In this document: one piece after another, positions 27,419 through 36,308 of the stretch | Numbering within the stretch: the stretch's first letter is position 1 | Layout of the letters: each line of letters opens with the position of its first letter | Assembly (NCBI RefSeq): GCF_000430705.1 | Contig: NZ_AUMN01000006.1 | Location: forward strand, 62,001 to 126,000 | From: Arthrobacter castelli DSM 16402 | GTDB lineage: Bacteria; Actinomycetota; Actinomycetes; Actinomycetales; Micrococcaceae | DNA length: 64,000 nucleotides | Direction of reading: 5' to 3' | Position numbers and translations under genes: made by a program | Notes under the pieces: model-generated | The model's database searches: none | Told to the model about the DNA's origin: nothing | The model's input: only the letters and a program-made list of their open reading frames with translations

Positions 27419-28374
27419 TGCGCGTTGGCGCCATCGATTGCGGAACGAATTCCATCCGGTTGCTGATAGCCGACGTCGACGACGGCCGGCTCACTGATGT
27501 GGTGCGGATGATGCGGGTGGTGCGGCTCGGACAGGGCGTGGACGCCACCGGGCGGCTCGCCGCCGAGTCCTTGGAGCGCACCTTCGCCGCCGCCGAAGAA
27601 TACGGAGCGCTGCTCGAAGAACACGGGGTCGGGCGGCTGCGCTTTGCCGCCACGTCGGCCACCCGGGACGCCGAAAACCGCCAGGACTTTGTGGACGGTA
27701 TCGTCGCCCGGCTGGGAGTCGAACCCGAGGTGATCACCGGGGATGAGGAAGCGGCATTGTCTTTCGCCGGCGCGGCCAGTGTGCTCGAGGCCGGCCGGGC
27801 GGAGCCCGTGCTGGTGATCGACCTGGGCGGGGGAAGCACCGAATTCGTGCTCGGCGCCGGCGGCGGCGTCACCGCCGCGGCCAGTGTCGACGTCGGGTGC
27901 GTGCGGCTGACCGAGCGGCACCTGCACGACGATCCACCCACTTCGGAGCAGATCGGGGCGGCGGTTGCCGACGTCGACGCCGTCATCGACGAGGTGGCAA
28001 AGACGGTTCCGCTGGACTCGGCCGCCACCGTCGTCGGAGTTGCCGGATCTGTCACGACAGTGACTGCTCATGCCCTCGGGCTGGACAGCTACGACCGGAA
28101 CGCCATTCACGCCGCCGAACTGGACATTGACCGGATCGCAGGCGTGGCTTCCGGGCTGCTGAACATGCCGCGCTCCGAACGGGCAGATTTGCCGTACATG
28201 CACCCCGGCCGGGTGGACGTGATCGGCTCCGGTGCGCTGATCTGGGAACGGATCCTGCGCCGACTCCAGGCGATGACGGACGGGCAGGTACGTACCGCCA
28301 TTGCCAGTGAGCACGACATTCTCGACGGCATTGCGCTCAGTGCCGCCGACGCGACGTCGAACGGGGCTGCATGA
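27418..28374 (+). CDS. ppx: Exopolyphosphatase, Ppx/GppA family
   Basis: 318 residues, the short two-domain form (ASKHA fold). The N-terminal phosphate loop is AIDCGTNSIRLLI, the second phosphate motif is VIDLGGGSTEF, and the catalytic Glu is expected in the TGDEEA segment. It hydrolyses polyphosphate or (p)ppGpp-like nucleotides. It overlaps the next gene by four bases (ATGA) and the previous by one, so the three are a single translation unit. Confidence 0.92.
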   Translation: MRVGAIDCGTNSIRLLIADVDDGRLTDVVRMMRVVRLGQGVDATGRLAAESLERTFAAAEEYGALLEEHGVGRLRFAATSATRDAENRQDFVDGIVARLGVEPEVITGDEEAALSFAGAASVLEAGRAEPVLVIDLGGGSTEFVLGAGGGVTAAASVDVGCVRLTERHLHDDPPTSEQIGAAVADVDAVIDEVAKTVPLDSAATVVGVAGSVTTVTAHALGLDSYDRNAIHAAELDIDRIAGVASGLLNMPRSERADLPYMHPGRVDVIGSGALIWERILRRLQAMTDGQVRTAIASEHDILDGIALSAADATSNGAA

Positions 28375-29846
28375 AGCGCCGGCCGTCCCGTAGCGCGGCC
28401 GTCCGGGTTGCCACTGCCGGCGTCGTCTGCGCCTTGGCCGGCGGCCTGGCCGTTGCTCCCGCTGCGGTGGCCGAGGACGGGATCCGGGAGCGCCAGTACT
28501 GGCTCGACGAATACGGCATCCGCGACGCCTGGGACGAATCCAAGGGATCCGGGGTCAAGGTCGCAGTGATCGACAGCGGGATCGACGGCGATCATCCGGA
28601 CCTGCAAGGGGCCATCGCAGGCGGGACCGATGTGTCCGGATCCGGTCATCCCCAAGGCCTGGAAGGGCTGGGCGACTCGCCCGAGCACGGCACCCTGGTG
28701 GCCACCCTGCTGGCCGGACGGGGCCATTCGTCCGGGTCGCAGGACGAGGGGGCGAACGACGGCGCGAACGACGGCGCGAACGACGGCAACGACGGGGGCC
28801 AGGACGGCACGAGTTCCCCGCAGTCAGGGTCCCCGGAAGCAGACTACACAGGCCCCGGCAACGGCCCCGACGGCATCATTGGCGTGGCGCCGCAGGCCAA
28901 GATCCTCAGCGTCTCAGCCTGGCTGGGTGTGGAGAAGCCCAATCCTTCCGGGAAAAGCGTTGACCAGCAGATTCCCGAGGCCGTGCGTTGGGCCGTGAAC
29001 CACGGTGCGGACATCATCAATATGTCGCTGGGAAGCACCTCCACGTCCTGGCCGCGGAGCTGGGACAAGGCGTTCCTCTACGCCGAAAAGAATGATGTGC
29101 TGATTGTCGCCGCGGCCGGCAACCGGGGCGCCGGGATGGAACAGGCCGGGGCTCCGGCGACCATCCCCGGCGTGCTCGCCGTCGCCGGGGTGGACCGCAA
29201 TCGGAAGGCCAGCTGGGATTCTTCGTCCCAGGGCATCACGATCGGCGTGGCGGCCCCCGCGGAGGATTTGGTCGGCGGACTGCCCGGCGGGGGATATGCG
29301 TTGTGGTCGGGTACCTCCGGTGCGGCCCCGATCGTTTCAGGCGTTGCGGCGCTGATCCGGTCCAAGTGGCCGGACATGAGCGCCAACCAGGTGATCAAAC
29401 GGATCATTGCCACCGCCGACGACGCCGGTCAGCCGGGCAACGACGTGATCTATGGCTATGGGCTGCTGGACGCCGAGGCGGCGCTGACGGCCGACGTCCC
29501 CCAGGTGCAAAGCAACCCGTTGGGCACCACGCTGGCTGAATGGGTCCGGCTGCACCGGCCTGCCGATCAGTCCACTGTGCCGTCGGAAGCTCCGCTGGCC
29601 ACCTCCGGCCCTCAAGCACCGACGATTCCCGTACCGGATGCCCCTGCTGCGATTGAACCGGCCCGACTGGATGAGGACCTGCCGCGTGCGATCGTGATCG
29701 GGTTCGCGGCGCTGATTGGCGTCGTCGTCATCGCCGCAGTGGGGCATGTGGTGTACCTGCGGCGCCGTGACGCGGCCGCTGGACGAGGTCCGCAACAAGG
29801 CCCCGGACAAGCCTCCGGACAAGACCCCGGAGTCGGCCCCGAATAA
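28371..29846 (+). CDS. Secreted, membrane-anchored S8 subtilase (mycosin-like)
   Basis: 491 residues. It has a signal peptide (to about residue 35), a subtilisin domain with Asp 68 (VIDSGID), His 106 (HGTLVA) and Ser 316 (GTSGAAPIV), and a C-terminal span (VIGFAALIGVVVIAAVGHVVYL) with a cytoplasmic tail. This layout is that of mycosins, which process substrates of type VII secretion, but no ESX genes lie in the window. Between the His and Ser is a low-complexity insert with GAND three times, encoded by a 12-bp DNA repeat. It overlaps ppx by four bases. Confidence 0.88.
   Translation: MKRRPSRSAAVRVATAGVVCALAGGLAVAPAAVAEDGIRERQYWLDEYGIRDAWDESKGSGVKVAVIDSGIDGDHPDLQGAIAGGTDVSGSGHPQGLEGLGDSPEHGTLVATLLAGRGHSSGSQDEGANDGANDGANDGNDGGQDGTSSPQSGSPEADYTGPGNGPDGIIGVAPQAKILSVSAWLGVEKPNPSGKSVDQQIPEAVRWAVNHGADIINMSLGSTSTSWPRSWDKAFLYAEKNDVLIVAAAGNRGAGMEQAGAPATIPGVLAVAGVDRNRKASWDSSSQGITIGVAAPAEDLVGGLPGGGYALWSGTSGAAPIVSGVAALIRSKWPDMSANQVIKRIIATADDAGQPGNDVIYGYGLLDAEAALTADVPQVQSNPLGTTLAEWVRLHRPADQSTVPSEAPLATSGPQAPTIPVPDAPAAIEPARLDEDLPRAIVIGFAALIGVVVIAAVGHVVYLRRRDAAAGRGPQQGPGQASGQDPGVGPE
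28752..28787. repeat. 3 x 12-bp tandem repeat inside the subtilase gene
   Basis: The unit GCGAACGACGGC occurs three times in a row and codes for AND-G repeats in a surface loop of the protease domain. Copy number can change without breaking the frame. Confidence 0.85.
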
Positions 29847-29898
29847 GCCCCCGGACAGAATCCCGACCTCCTTTCGTGAAGATTTTCACAAAGTCTTG

Positions 29899-29904
29899 TA
29901 CCAT
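29899..29904 (+). promoter_or_regulatory. -10 element of ndh, leaderless
   Basis: TACCAT is followed by six bases and the ATG at 29911. The AT-rich stretch upstream (from about 29870) stands out from the GC-rich neighbourhood and could hold the -35 region. Confidence 0.5.
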
Positions 29905-29910
29905 GAAGCT

Positions 29911-31371
29911 ATGGCATCGAACCCACAGCTTCAGGATCGTCCGCGCGTACTTATCGTTGGAGGCGGATACGTAGGTTTCTATGCGGCCATGCGGCTGCAG
30001 AAGAAAATCAAGGCCAGCGGCGGCATCGTGACCGTCGTCGACCCCTTGCCGTACATGACGTACCAGCCGTTCCTGCCGGAGGTTGCAGGCGGCAACATCG
30101 AGGCCAGGCACGCGGTGGTGTCGCACCGCCGCCACCTGAAGGACACCGAACTGATCGACGGCGAGGTCGTCAGCATCGACCACAAGGCCCGCAAGGCATT
30201 CGTCCGGCTCTCGGAAGAGGAAACCATCGAAATCCCGTACCAGGACATCATCATGTCCGCCGGCGCGGTGACCAAGACCTTCCCGATTCCCGGACTCGCT
30301 GAACACGGCATTGGCTTCAAGACCATTGAAGAAGCCGTGGCACTGCGCAACCGCGTGCTGGAGAAGATCGAGGAAGGGTCGGCCGAGGGGGACGACCCGG
30401 TCCGCCGTCGCGCCCTGACGTTCGTGCTGGTCGGGGGCGGCTTCGCCGGCATCGAGGCCATTGCCGAACTCGAAGACCTGGCCCGTGCCGCCATCCGCCG
30501 CAACCCCCGGATGACCATGAAGGACGTCCGCTTCGTCCTCGTCGAGGCGATGGGCCGCGTGATGCCCGAGGTCACCGAGGCGCAGGCCGAGGGCGTGGTG
30601 GAACATCTGCGCGAGCGCGGCATCGAGGTCATGCTCAATACCTCGCTGGCCAGTGTCGAGGACCGCACGCTCAAGCTGATCAACATGCCGGATAAGTCCC
30701 CGGCCGCCGAATTCGAAGCAGACACGCTGATCTGGACCGCCGGTGTGCGCGCCAACCCGCTGGCAACCGAGAGCGATTTCCCGGTGGACGATCGCGGCCG
30801 CATCAAGTCCGGCGCCGACCTGCGCATTACCGGAGACGATGGTCCGGTCGACAATGCCTGGACCGCAGGCGACGTCGCTGCTGTCCCGGATCTGTCCGGA
30901 GGCGGCGTCGGTGGCTACTGCGTACCGAACGCCCAGCATGCAGTCCGCCAGGCGAAGCACCTGGCAGCCAACCTGCTGGCCGCCCGCGAGGGGCAAGAGG
31001 TGACCGACTACAAGCACACCAACCTCGGTGCCGTGGCCGGATTCGGCCTGGGCAAAGGCGTAGCCAACGTATTCGGCTTCGGCTTCTCCGGGCTGCCCGC
31101 CTGGTTAATGCACCGCGCTTACCACGGCACGGCCATTCCTACGCTGGAGCGGAAACTGCGGGTGTTCTCCGGCTGGTTCTGGAACCTGGTGCTCAGCCGC
31201 GACACCACGCAGCTGGAAGACCTGGAACGCCCACGTGCGGCCTTCTACGCCGCGGCCGCTCCTGCCAAGAAGAAGGACGACGGCGCCGACAAGGCGCAGT
31301 CCAGCCAAGGTTCGAAGAAGCCGGGCGAGAAGTCCGAAGTTGGTTCCGGATCCGGCGGGTCGGCCAAGTAA
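29911..31371 (+). CDS. ndh: Type II NADH dehydrogenase (NDH-2)
   Basis: 486 residues. Two Rossmann dinucleotide motifs are present: VLIVGGGYVGFYAA near the N-terminus (FAD) and FVLVGGGFAGIEA in the middle (NADH). YMTYQPFLPEVAGG and TAGDVAAVPD are typical NDH-2 segments. It oxidises NADH to reduce menaquinone without proton pumping, attached to the inner membrane face. The C-terminal 50 residues are charged and variable. The ATG at 29911 is the family start; it has a leaderless promoter. Confidence 0.94.
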   Translation: MASNPQLQDRPRVLIVGGGYVGFYAAMRLQKKIKASGGIVTVVDPLPYMTYQPFLPEVAGGNIEARHAVVSHRRHLKDTELIDGEVVSIDHKARKAFVRLSEEETIEIPYQDIIMSAGAVTKTFPIPGLAEHGIGFKTIEEAVALRNRVLEKIEEGSAEGDDPVRRRALTFVLVGGGFAGIEAIAELEDLARAAIRRNPRMTMKDVRFVLVEAMGRVMPEVTEAQAEGVVEHLRERGIEVMLNTSLASVEDRTLKLINMPDKSPAAEFEADTLIWTAGVRANPLATESDFPVDDRGRIKSGADLRITGDDGPVDNAWTAGDVAAVPDLSGGGVGGYCVPNAQHAVRQAKHLAANLLAAREGQEVTDYKHTNLGAVAGFGLGKGVANVFGFGFSGLPAWLMHRAYHGTAIPTLERKLRVFSGWFWNLVLSRDTTQLEDLERPRAAFYAAAAPAKKKDDGADKAQSSQGSKKPGEKSEVGSGSGGSAK

Positions 31372-31407
31372 CCCGGTCCGGGCATTCCGGCACCACCCCG
31401 GATTCCA

Positions 31408-31845
31408 TTGTTGATTCGACCTGAGACCGCGGGGGACCGTCCCGGTATCCTCGCGCTCACCGGTGCTGCCTTCGCCGTGGCCGACCGGCCCGGCGAAGTG
31501 CCGGTCGAGGTCGGCTTGTATGAGCAGCTCTTCGACTGCGATGAATACATCCCGGAACTGTCCCTGGCGGCCGTAAAGCGCGGGGAACGGGCGATCATGC
31601 TGCTCGGGAGCACTGAGTACTATCCCCGGTTCGGATTCGTCCCGGCGTCGGAATTGGACATTGAGCCACCGGAGGCAGCATGGGGCGACCATTTCCAGGC
31701 GTTGCTGTTGCCGGTACTCCGCACTGGGGTCGGCATACGGGACGCTGGAGCGGATCACAGCCGTGGTTTGCCACCGGCGGCTGGCCCGCCGGAACCGCCG
31801 GTGTCGGGTACGTTCCGTTACGCGGCCCCGTTCAACGACCTGTAG
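31408..31845 (+). CDS. GNAT acetyltransferase remnant lacking the acetyl-CoA core
   Basis: 145 residues. The N-terminus (LIRPETAGDRPGILALTGAAF) and C-terminal part (GERAIMLLGSTEYYPRFGF and GTFRYAAPFNDL) match YhbS-type GNAT proteins. The middle, about 55-60 residues with the conserved beta strands and the acetyl-CoA R/Q-x-x-G-x-G/A loop, is missing: PELSLAAV runs straight into KRGERAIML. An unusual stretch of about 25 residues precedes the last motif. The frame is open but the product is unlikely to bind acetyl-CoA. The TTG start is uncertain. Confidence 0.6.
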   Translation: MLIRPETAGDRPGILALTGAAFAVADRPGEVPVEVGLYEQLFDCDEYIPELSLAAVKRGERAIMLLGSTEYYPRFGFVPASELDIEPPEAAWGDHFQALLLPVLRTGVGIRDAGADHSRGLPPAAGPPEPPVSGTFRYAAPFNDL

Positions 31846-31965
31846 CCGGCGGCGTCGTAAGCTGCAGTACCAGCCTGCACTGCAGTGGCACCGTAACGTG
31901 AAACTCCAGCGCCGTGCAGCGCCGGCATCTAGTACGCTTTAGCAGGTATTCCTTTTCGCCTTCGC

Positions 31966-32038
31966 GCCCCAGTAGCCCAACGGCAGAGGCGGCGGACTTA
32001 AAATCCGTTCAGTGTGGGTTCGATTCCCACCTGGGGCA
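31966..32038 (+). tRNA. tRNA-Leu (anticodon UAA), short variable arm
   Basis: A full 73-base cloverleaf. The acceptor stem GCCCCAG/CTGGGGC is perfect. The D arm has GG in the loop. The anticodon stem-loop is GCGGA-CTTAAAA-TCCGT with TAA at 31999-32001, and the T arm is GTGGG-TTCGATT-CCCAC. A73 is the leucine discriminator and no CCA is encoded. The variable region is only five bases (TCAGT), whereas bacterial tRNA-Leu normally has a long class II arm. It stands alone. Confidence 0.85.
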
Positions 32039-32133
32039 CTGTAAATTTCTTCCGGCATCCGGGAGCAAAACCGCCGTCTCATACGTTCACCTGAAAGAAC
32101 GGTGTACGCGGCGCGACCTGAGCGCTGTGCCGG

Positions 32134-32162
32134 TTCGGAACAGTAATGGCGGCTGATACGAT
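32134..32162 (+). promoter_or_regulatory. Promoter of the Bax-inhibitor-1 gene
   Basis: TTCGGA (32134-32139) and TACGAT (32157-32162) are spaced by 17 bases. The ATG at 32200 has GGAGGA seven bases upstream (32188-32193). Confidence 0.5.
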
Positions 32163-32199
32163 CTAGTCATCGCAACGCCCCTGAGATGGAGGATAATTC

Positions 32200-33033
32200 A
32201 TGGCATTCGGTGGAAACCCGGTGTTCAATAACAACAAGAGTTTCCGAAGCCAGCCTGCAGGCCGGGCAAGCACGGGCTCGGCAACGATGGCTAACCAGAC
32301 CCAGCTTTCCAGCGAGCAGCTGCAGGAGCTCTACAACCAGCCATCAGCTGGCCCGGTGAAGACCGGCCGGATGACCTACGACGACGTCATCATCAAGACC
32401 ATCGGCTGCCTGGCCGTGCTGGTCGGCGGCGCCATCGTCGGTGCCATGTTCCCGATCCTGATGTGGATCGGCCTGATCGGCGGCCTGGTCCTCGGCCTGG
32501 TCAACGCGTTCAAGAAGGAACCGTCCCCGGCCCTGATCATCGGCTACGCGGTGCTCGAGGGCATGTTCGTCGGCGGCCTGTCCGGCATCCTCGAATCAAT
32601 CTATCCGGGGATCGTGTTCCAGGCAGTGCTGGGCACCTTGGTGGTCTTCGGCGTAACCTTCGCGCTGTTCAAGAGCGGCAAGGTCCGCGCCTCACCGAAG
32701 GCGATGAAGTTCTTCATGATCGCCATTTCGGCCTATGCGTTGTTCTCGCTGATTAACGTCGGCATGATGATGTTCGGCGCCACCGAATCTGCCTGGGGGC
32801 TTCGCACCGACGTGGAAATCTTCGGCATTCCGCTGGGGGTCTTCATAGGCATCCTCGCCATCGGGCTGGCGGCTTTCTCCCTGATTATCGACTTCACCGC
32901 GATCGAGCAGGGCGTCCGCAACGGCGTCCCGCAGAAGTATTCCTGGACCGCCGCCTTCGGACTGACGGTCACACTGGTCTGGCTCTACGTGGAGATCCTG
33001 CGGCTGCTGGCCATCCTCCGCGGCAGCGACTAA
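32200..33033 (+). CDS. Bax inhibitor-1 / YccA family membrane protein
   Basis: 277 residues. The N-terminal 65 residues are polar. Seven hydrophobic spans follow, starting at TIGCLAVLVGGAIVGAMFPIL. The actinobacterial group of the BI-1/YccA family is indicated by GYAVLEGMFVGGLSGILE and by IIDFTAIEQGVRNGVPQKYSW near the end, which holds the conserved acidic residues linked to proton/calcium leak in family members. Function in bacteria is poorly known. It has its own promoter and ribosome site. Confidence 0.9.
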   Translation: MAFGGNPVFNNNKSFRSQPAGRASTGSATMANQTQLSSEQLQELYNQPSAGPVKTGRMTYDDVIIKTIGCLAVLVGGAIVGAMFPILMWIGLIGGLVLGLVNAFKKEPSPALIIGYAVLEGMFVGGLSGILESIYPGIVFQAVLGTLVVFGVTFALFKSGKVRASPKAMKFFMIAISAYALFSLINVGMMMFGATESAWGLRTDVEIFGIPLGVFIGILAIGLAAFSLIIDFTAIEQGVRNGVPQKYSWTAAFGLTVTLVWLYVEILRLLAILRGSD

Positions 33034-33081
33034 ACACCTCACGCCCGGCCGGCTCTCCATCGCCTGACCGGGTGCGACAAC

Positions 33082-33117
33082 ATGCTGATGGCTCCTGTGC
33101 GCAGGAGCCATCAGCAT
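33082..33117. terminator. Bidirectional hairpin terminator between the BI-1 and thiolase genes
   Basis: ATGCTGATGGCTCCTG (33082-33097) and CAGGAGCCATCAGCAT (33102-33117) form a perfect 16-bp stem with a TGCG loop, followed by TTTA. It sits between convergent genes and can serve both. Confidence 0.85.
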
Positions 33118-33145
33118 TTAAGCCCGCCTCAGCTGAGCCGCCACC

Positions 33146-34369
33146 TCAGCTGAGCCGCTCCACTATAAGCGCCATACCCTGGCCACCGCCGACACACAAC
33201 GTGGCCAACCCCAGGTTTCCATCGGTCGTCGTCAGCCCATTGAGCAATGTGGTGGTCATCCGCACGCCGGTCATGCCGAACGGATGCCCCAGGGCAATTG
33301 CGCCGCCGTGCACGTTGAGCTTGTCGTGGTCGATTCCCAGCTCCCGGGCACTTGCGACCACCTGCACGGCGAAGGCTTCGTTGAGCTCGACGAGGTCGAT
33401 ATCGCCGATGGACATTCCGGCCCGGGCCAGCGCCTTCCGGGTCGCCTCAATCGGGCCAAGCCCCATGATCTCGGGCGACAACGCGCTCACCGAGGTGGAG
33501 ACGATCCGTGCCAGCGGCGTCAGGCCGAGTTCGGCGGCCCGCTGATCGCTCATTACGACCATGGCGGCGGCGCCGTCATTGAGCGGGCAGGCATTGCCCG
33601 CGGTGACGGTTCCGTCCTCGCGGAACACGGGAGAGAGCTGGCTGACCGCGTCCATCGTGACGCCGGCCCGCGGTGAATCATCCTTGTCGAAGACGGAACC
33701 GTCCGCCAGCGTGTAGGGGGTGATCTCCCGTGCGTAGAACCCGTTCTTGATCGCCGCCTCGGCACGGTTCTGGCTGAGCACGCCCCACTCGTCCTGCTCC
33801 GCGCGGCTGATGCCCAGCGAGGTGGCGACATTCTCTGCGGTCTGTCCCATAGATGTGTAAATGTCGGGCAGCGCACCGTCGCTGCGGGGGTCGCTCCACC
33901 GGGTGTTGCTCTTCGCCTGGGCCTTGGTGCGTGCTTCCGCGTCGGCGAACTTCGGATTGTGGTTGGATGCGTCGGTCTCTCCCGCGCCGGCCCAGTTCTG
34001 GTATCTGGAGACGGATTCGACGCCGGCGGAGACAAACGCACTGCCCTCACCCGCTGCGATGGCATGGTGGGCCATCCGCAGGGTCTGGATGCTGGAGGCG
34101 CAGAACCGGTTGACGGTGGCGGCGGGGACACCGTCCATCCCGGCCAGCACTGACGCGACCCTGGCCATGTTGGATCCGGCTTCGCCGCTGGGTTCGGCAC
34201 AGCCCAGGTAGATGTCGTCGAGGCGGCCGCGGTCGAGTTCCGGCACCTTGTCCAGCGCCGAACCGATCATTGCCGCCGCCAGGTCATCGGGGCGTTCGCC
34301 TGCCAAGGAGCCCTTGAACGCCCGACCTATGCCGCTGCGCGCTGCCGATACGATTACTGCCTCTGCCAT
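33146..34369 (-). CDS. Acetyl-CoA acyltransferase (thiolase)
   Basis: 407 residues of the thiolase II family. The nucleophile Cys 90 lies in VNRFCASS, His 362 in GHPFGMTG, and the second Cys 392 in LCVGGGQG. It catalyses condensation or cleavage of 3-ketoacyl-CoA, acting in beta-oxidation or acetoacetyl-CoA formation. ATG at 34369 is chosen since GGAAGGA precedes it by six bases; a longer GTG start at 34390 is less likely. No other beta-oxidation genes lie nearby, so the chain length used is not clear. Confidence 0.93.
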   Translation of the reverse strand: MAEAVIVSAARSGIGRAFKGSLAGERPDDLAAAMIGSALDKVPELDRGRLDDIYLGCAEPSGEAGSNMARVASVLAGMDGVPAATVNRFCASSIQTLRMAHHAIAAGEGSAFVSAGVESVSRYQNWAGAGETDASNHNPKFADAEARTKAQAKSNTRWSDPRSDGALPDIYTSMGQTAENVATSLGISRAEQDEWGVLSQNRAEAAIKNGFYAREITPYTLADGSVFDKDDSPRAGVTMDAVSQLSPVFREDGTVTAGNACPLNDGAAAMVVMSDQRAAELGLTPLARIVSTSVSALSPEIMGLGPIEATRKALARAGMSIGDIDLVELNEAFAVQVVASARELGIDHDKLNVHGGAIALGHPFGMTGVRMTTTLLNGLTTTDGNLGLATLCVGGGQGMALIVERLS

Positions 34370-34456
34370 TGCTGTTCCTTCCGCATGCACGTCAAGCGCG
34401 TCATCCCGGCCACGCGCGTCATCCTCGTCAACTAAACACGGCCGTCGTGACCGACG

Positions 34457-35029
34457 TTACTCCTGAGGCAGCCGGGTGAGGAATTCGTCCGGGTCGGGAC
34501 GCTTCTTGGCCTTGGAAGATGAGCCGGGCTTGATGCCGCCGACGTAGAGCCAGCCGAGCAGCCGGTCGCGCTTGTGCAGGCCATACAGCCTCCTCACCGC
34601 TTTGGTGTCCGTGCCCGATCCGGTCCGCCACATCACGCCCCACCCGGCGGCGAACAATGCCAGCTCCAGCAGATGTGCCGCGCCCGAGGCCACCGCCTCC
34701 TGCTCCCATTTGGGCAGGCTGGAACTGCGGCGTTCGGCGATAACGGCCAGCAGCAGCGGCGCCCGGGTGGTCTTCTTTCTCAGCTTTGCCACCGCCTTGG
34801 GATCCTGCTCATGGCGTTTGCCCAGGTCGCCGCGGGCCAGCGCATCACCGACCCGGAGGCGCTCATCGCCACGGTGGACCACCAGCCGCCACGGCCGCAG
34901 GCCCTTATGGTCGGCGACCGGTACGACGGCGGCCAGTAGCCGGGCGAGCTCGTCGTCGTCGGGCGCCTGTTCCGTGACCGACGACGAGGAGCGGCGGGCG
35001 GCCATGGTCTCCAGGAAGTCGTTGCTCAT
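34457..35029 (-). CDS. Nitroreductase family protein
   Basis: 190 residues of the FMN-dependent nitroreductase fold, small single-domain form. The N-terminal MAARRSSSSVTEQAPDDDELA and HKGLRPWRLVVHRGD (FMN contact), the central AAHLLELALFAAGWGVMWRTG and the C-terminal LLGWLYVGG are typical. It likely reduces nitro or quinone compounds with NAD(P)H. The ATG at 35029 begins the conserved part; the frame stays open upstream through a repeat that does not look coding. It is separated from galK by the repeat element. Confidence 0.85.
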   Translation of the reverse strand: MSNDFLETMAARRSSSSVTEQAPDDDELARLLAAVVPVADHKGLRPWRLVVHRGDERLRVGDALARGDLGKRHEQDPKAVAKLRKKTTRAPLLLAVIAERRSSSLPKWEQEAVASGAAHLLELALFAAGWGVMWRTGSGTDTKAVRRLYGLHKRDRLLGWLYVGGIKPGSSSKAKKRPDPDEFLTRLPQE

Positions 35030-35066
35030 GGCTCTATTGTCGACCCTGAAGCCGGGTTTTTCACGG

Positions 35067-35130
35067 GGTCTCGGTGCGGGTCTCGGTGCGGGGTCTCCAC
35101 GCGGTCGCTGGCGCTCCCTTGGTCGACCAC
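35067..35130. repeat. REP-like element between galK and the nitroreductase gene
   Basis: 35092-35130 on the minus strand closely matches the repeat inside mazG (22425-22465), with shared cores TCGACCAA, GCGCCAGCGA and GCGTGGAGACC. Next to it, at about 35067-35091, GGTCTCGGTGCG is repeated twice. It lies after the galK stop and may also act as the operon's terminator region. Confidence 0.75.
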
Positions 35131-35138
35131 CGGGTGGT

Positions 35139-36308
35139 TCAGTCGATGCGGCGGGCGCCGGCCGCGGGCTGGACGGCGAATACATCCGGCGCAGTGAACG
35201 AGGCACCGGCGAACGCAGCGGCGACCGCGTCGCTGACCTGCTGCGCGCGGTCCACCGGCGTCAGGGCGATGGCCGAGCCGCCGAAGCCGCCGCCGGTCAT
35301 CCGCGCTCCGATGGCCCCGTGCTCGCGGGCGGTTTCCACCGCCAGGTCCAGTTCCGGGCAGGAGATCTCGAAGTCGTCCCGCATGGACACATGGCTGGAA
35401 TCGAGCAGCTCCCCGATGGCCGCCGGTCCTTCGGCGGCAAGGACCTGGCAGGTGCGCCGGACCCGCTCGTTTTCGGTGACGACATGCCGGACCCGGCGGA
35501 AGGTCTCCTCGTCCAGCAGCTCCCTGGCTTGCGGCAGGCCGGACGGGGCCAATCCGCGCAGCGAAGAAAGTCCAAGCGCGGCAGCGCCCCGCTCGCAGGA
35601 GGCGCGCCGGTCCGCATATCCGCCGGTGGCGTGCGAGTGCGAAACCTTGGTGTCGATAATCTGCGCCACCAGCCCGGTGCCGGCCAGATCGAGCGGGACG
35701 AGTTCGGAGTGCTGCGACTGGCAGTCCAGGAACACCGCCGATCCTGCCGCGCCGAGCAGCGAGGCGGACTGGTCCATGATCCCCGTGGGGGCGCCGACGA
35801 CGTCGTTCTCCGCGCGCTGGCCGATCAATACGAGTTCGGCGGCCGACAGTCCCGCTGCGGCCAGTTCGTTGACCGCCACCGCAGCGGCGCACTCAATGGC
35901 TGCCGACGACGACAAGCCCGCACCGACCGGCACATCCGAGTCGAACAGCATGTCCATGCCGGGCACGTCCACCGATGCTTCGCGCATCGACCACACCACG
36001 CCCAACGGATAGGCCGACCAACCGCTGACCGACCCCGGGGCCAGCCCGCCGACGTCGGCCGTGACAGCGCCATCGGAATCGAATCCGGACAGCACCCGGA
36101 CACGGCCGTCCGCCCGGCGCCGCACCGCGACCCGGGTGGAGCGGTCGATGGCGAATGGCAGCACGAAACCCTCGTTGTAATCGGTGTGCTCGCCGATCAG
36201 GTTCACTCGTCCGGGCGCGGACCAGATGCCTTCCGGCGGGTGCCCGAAGGCGCTGGTGAACCGTTCGGCCAATGTGGCCGCTCCCGCCGTCGGGCTTGCC
36301 GTGCTCAT
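35139..36308 (-). CDS. galK: Galactokinase
   Basis: 389 residues, GHMP kinase family. GRVNLIGEHTDYNEGFVLP is the galactokinase signature, PVGAGLSSSAA is the ATP-binding loop, and RMTGGGFGGSAIAL is motif 3. It phosphorylates alpha-D-galactose at C1. Its start overlaps galT by four bases (ATGA). It is the last gene of the deoR-galT-galK operon on the minus strand. Confidence 0.95.
   Translation of the reverse strand: MSTASPTAGAATLAERFTSAFGHPPEGIWSAPGRVNLIGEHTDYNEGFVLPFAIDRSTRVAVRRRADGRVRVLSGFDSDGAVTADVGGLAPGSVSGWSAYPLGVVWSMREASVDVPGMDMLFDSDVPVGAGLSSSAAIECAAAVAVNELAAAGLSAAELVLIGQRAENDVVGAPTGIMDQSASLLGAAGSAVFLDCQSQHSELVPLDLAGTGLVAQIIDTKVSHSHATGGYADRRASCERGAAALGLSSLRGLAPSGLPQARELLDEETFRRVRHVVTENERVRRTCQVLAAEGPAAIGELLDSSHVSMRDDFEISCPELDLAVETAREHGAIGARMTGGGFGGSAIALTPVDRAQQVSDAVAAAFAGASFTAPDVFAVQPAAGARRID

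Noticed and set aside
31914-32156. 80-residue open frame across the tRNA
   Set aside because: It reads straight through the tRNA-Leu gene, so it cannot be a real coding region.
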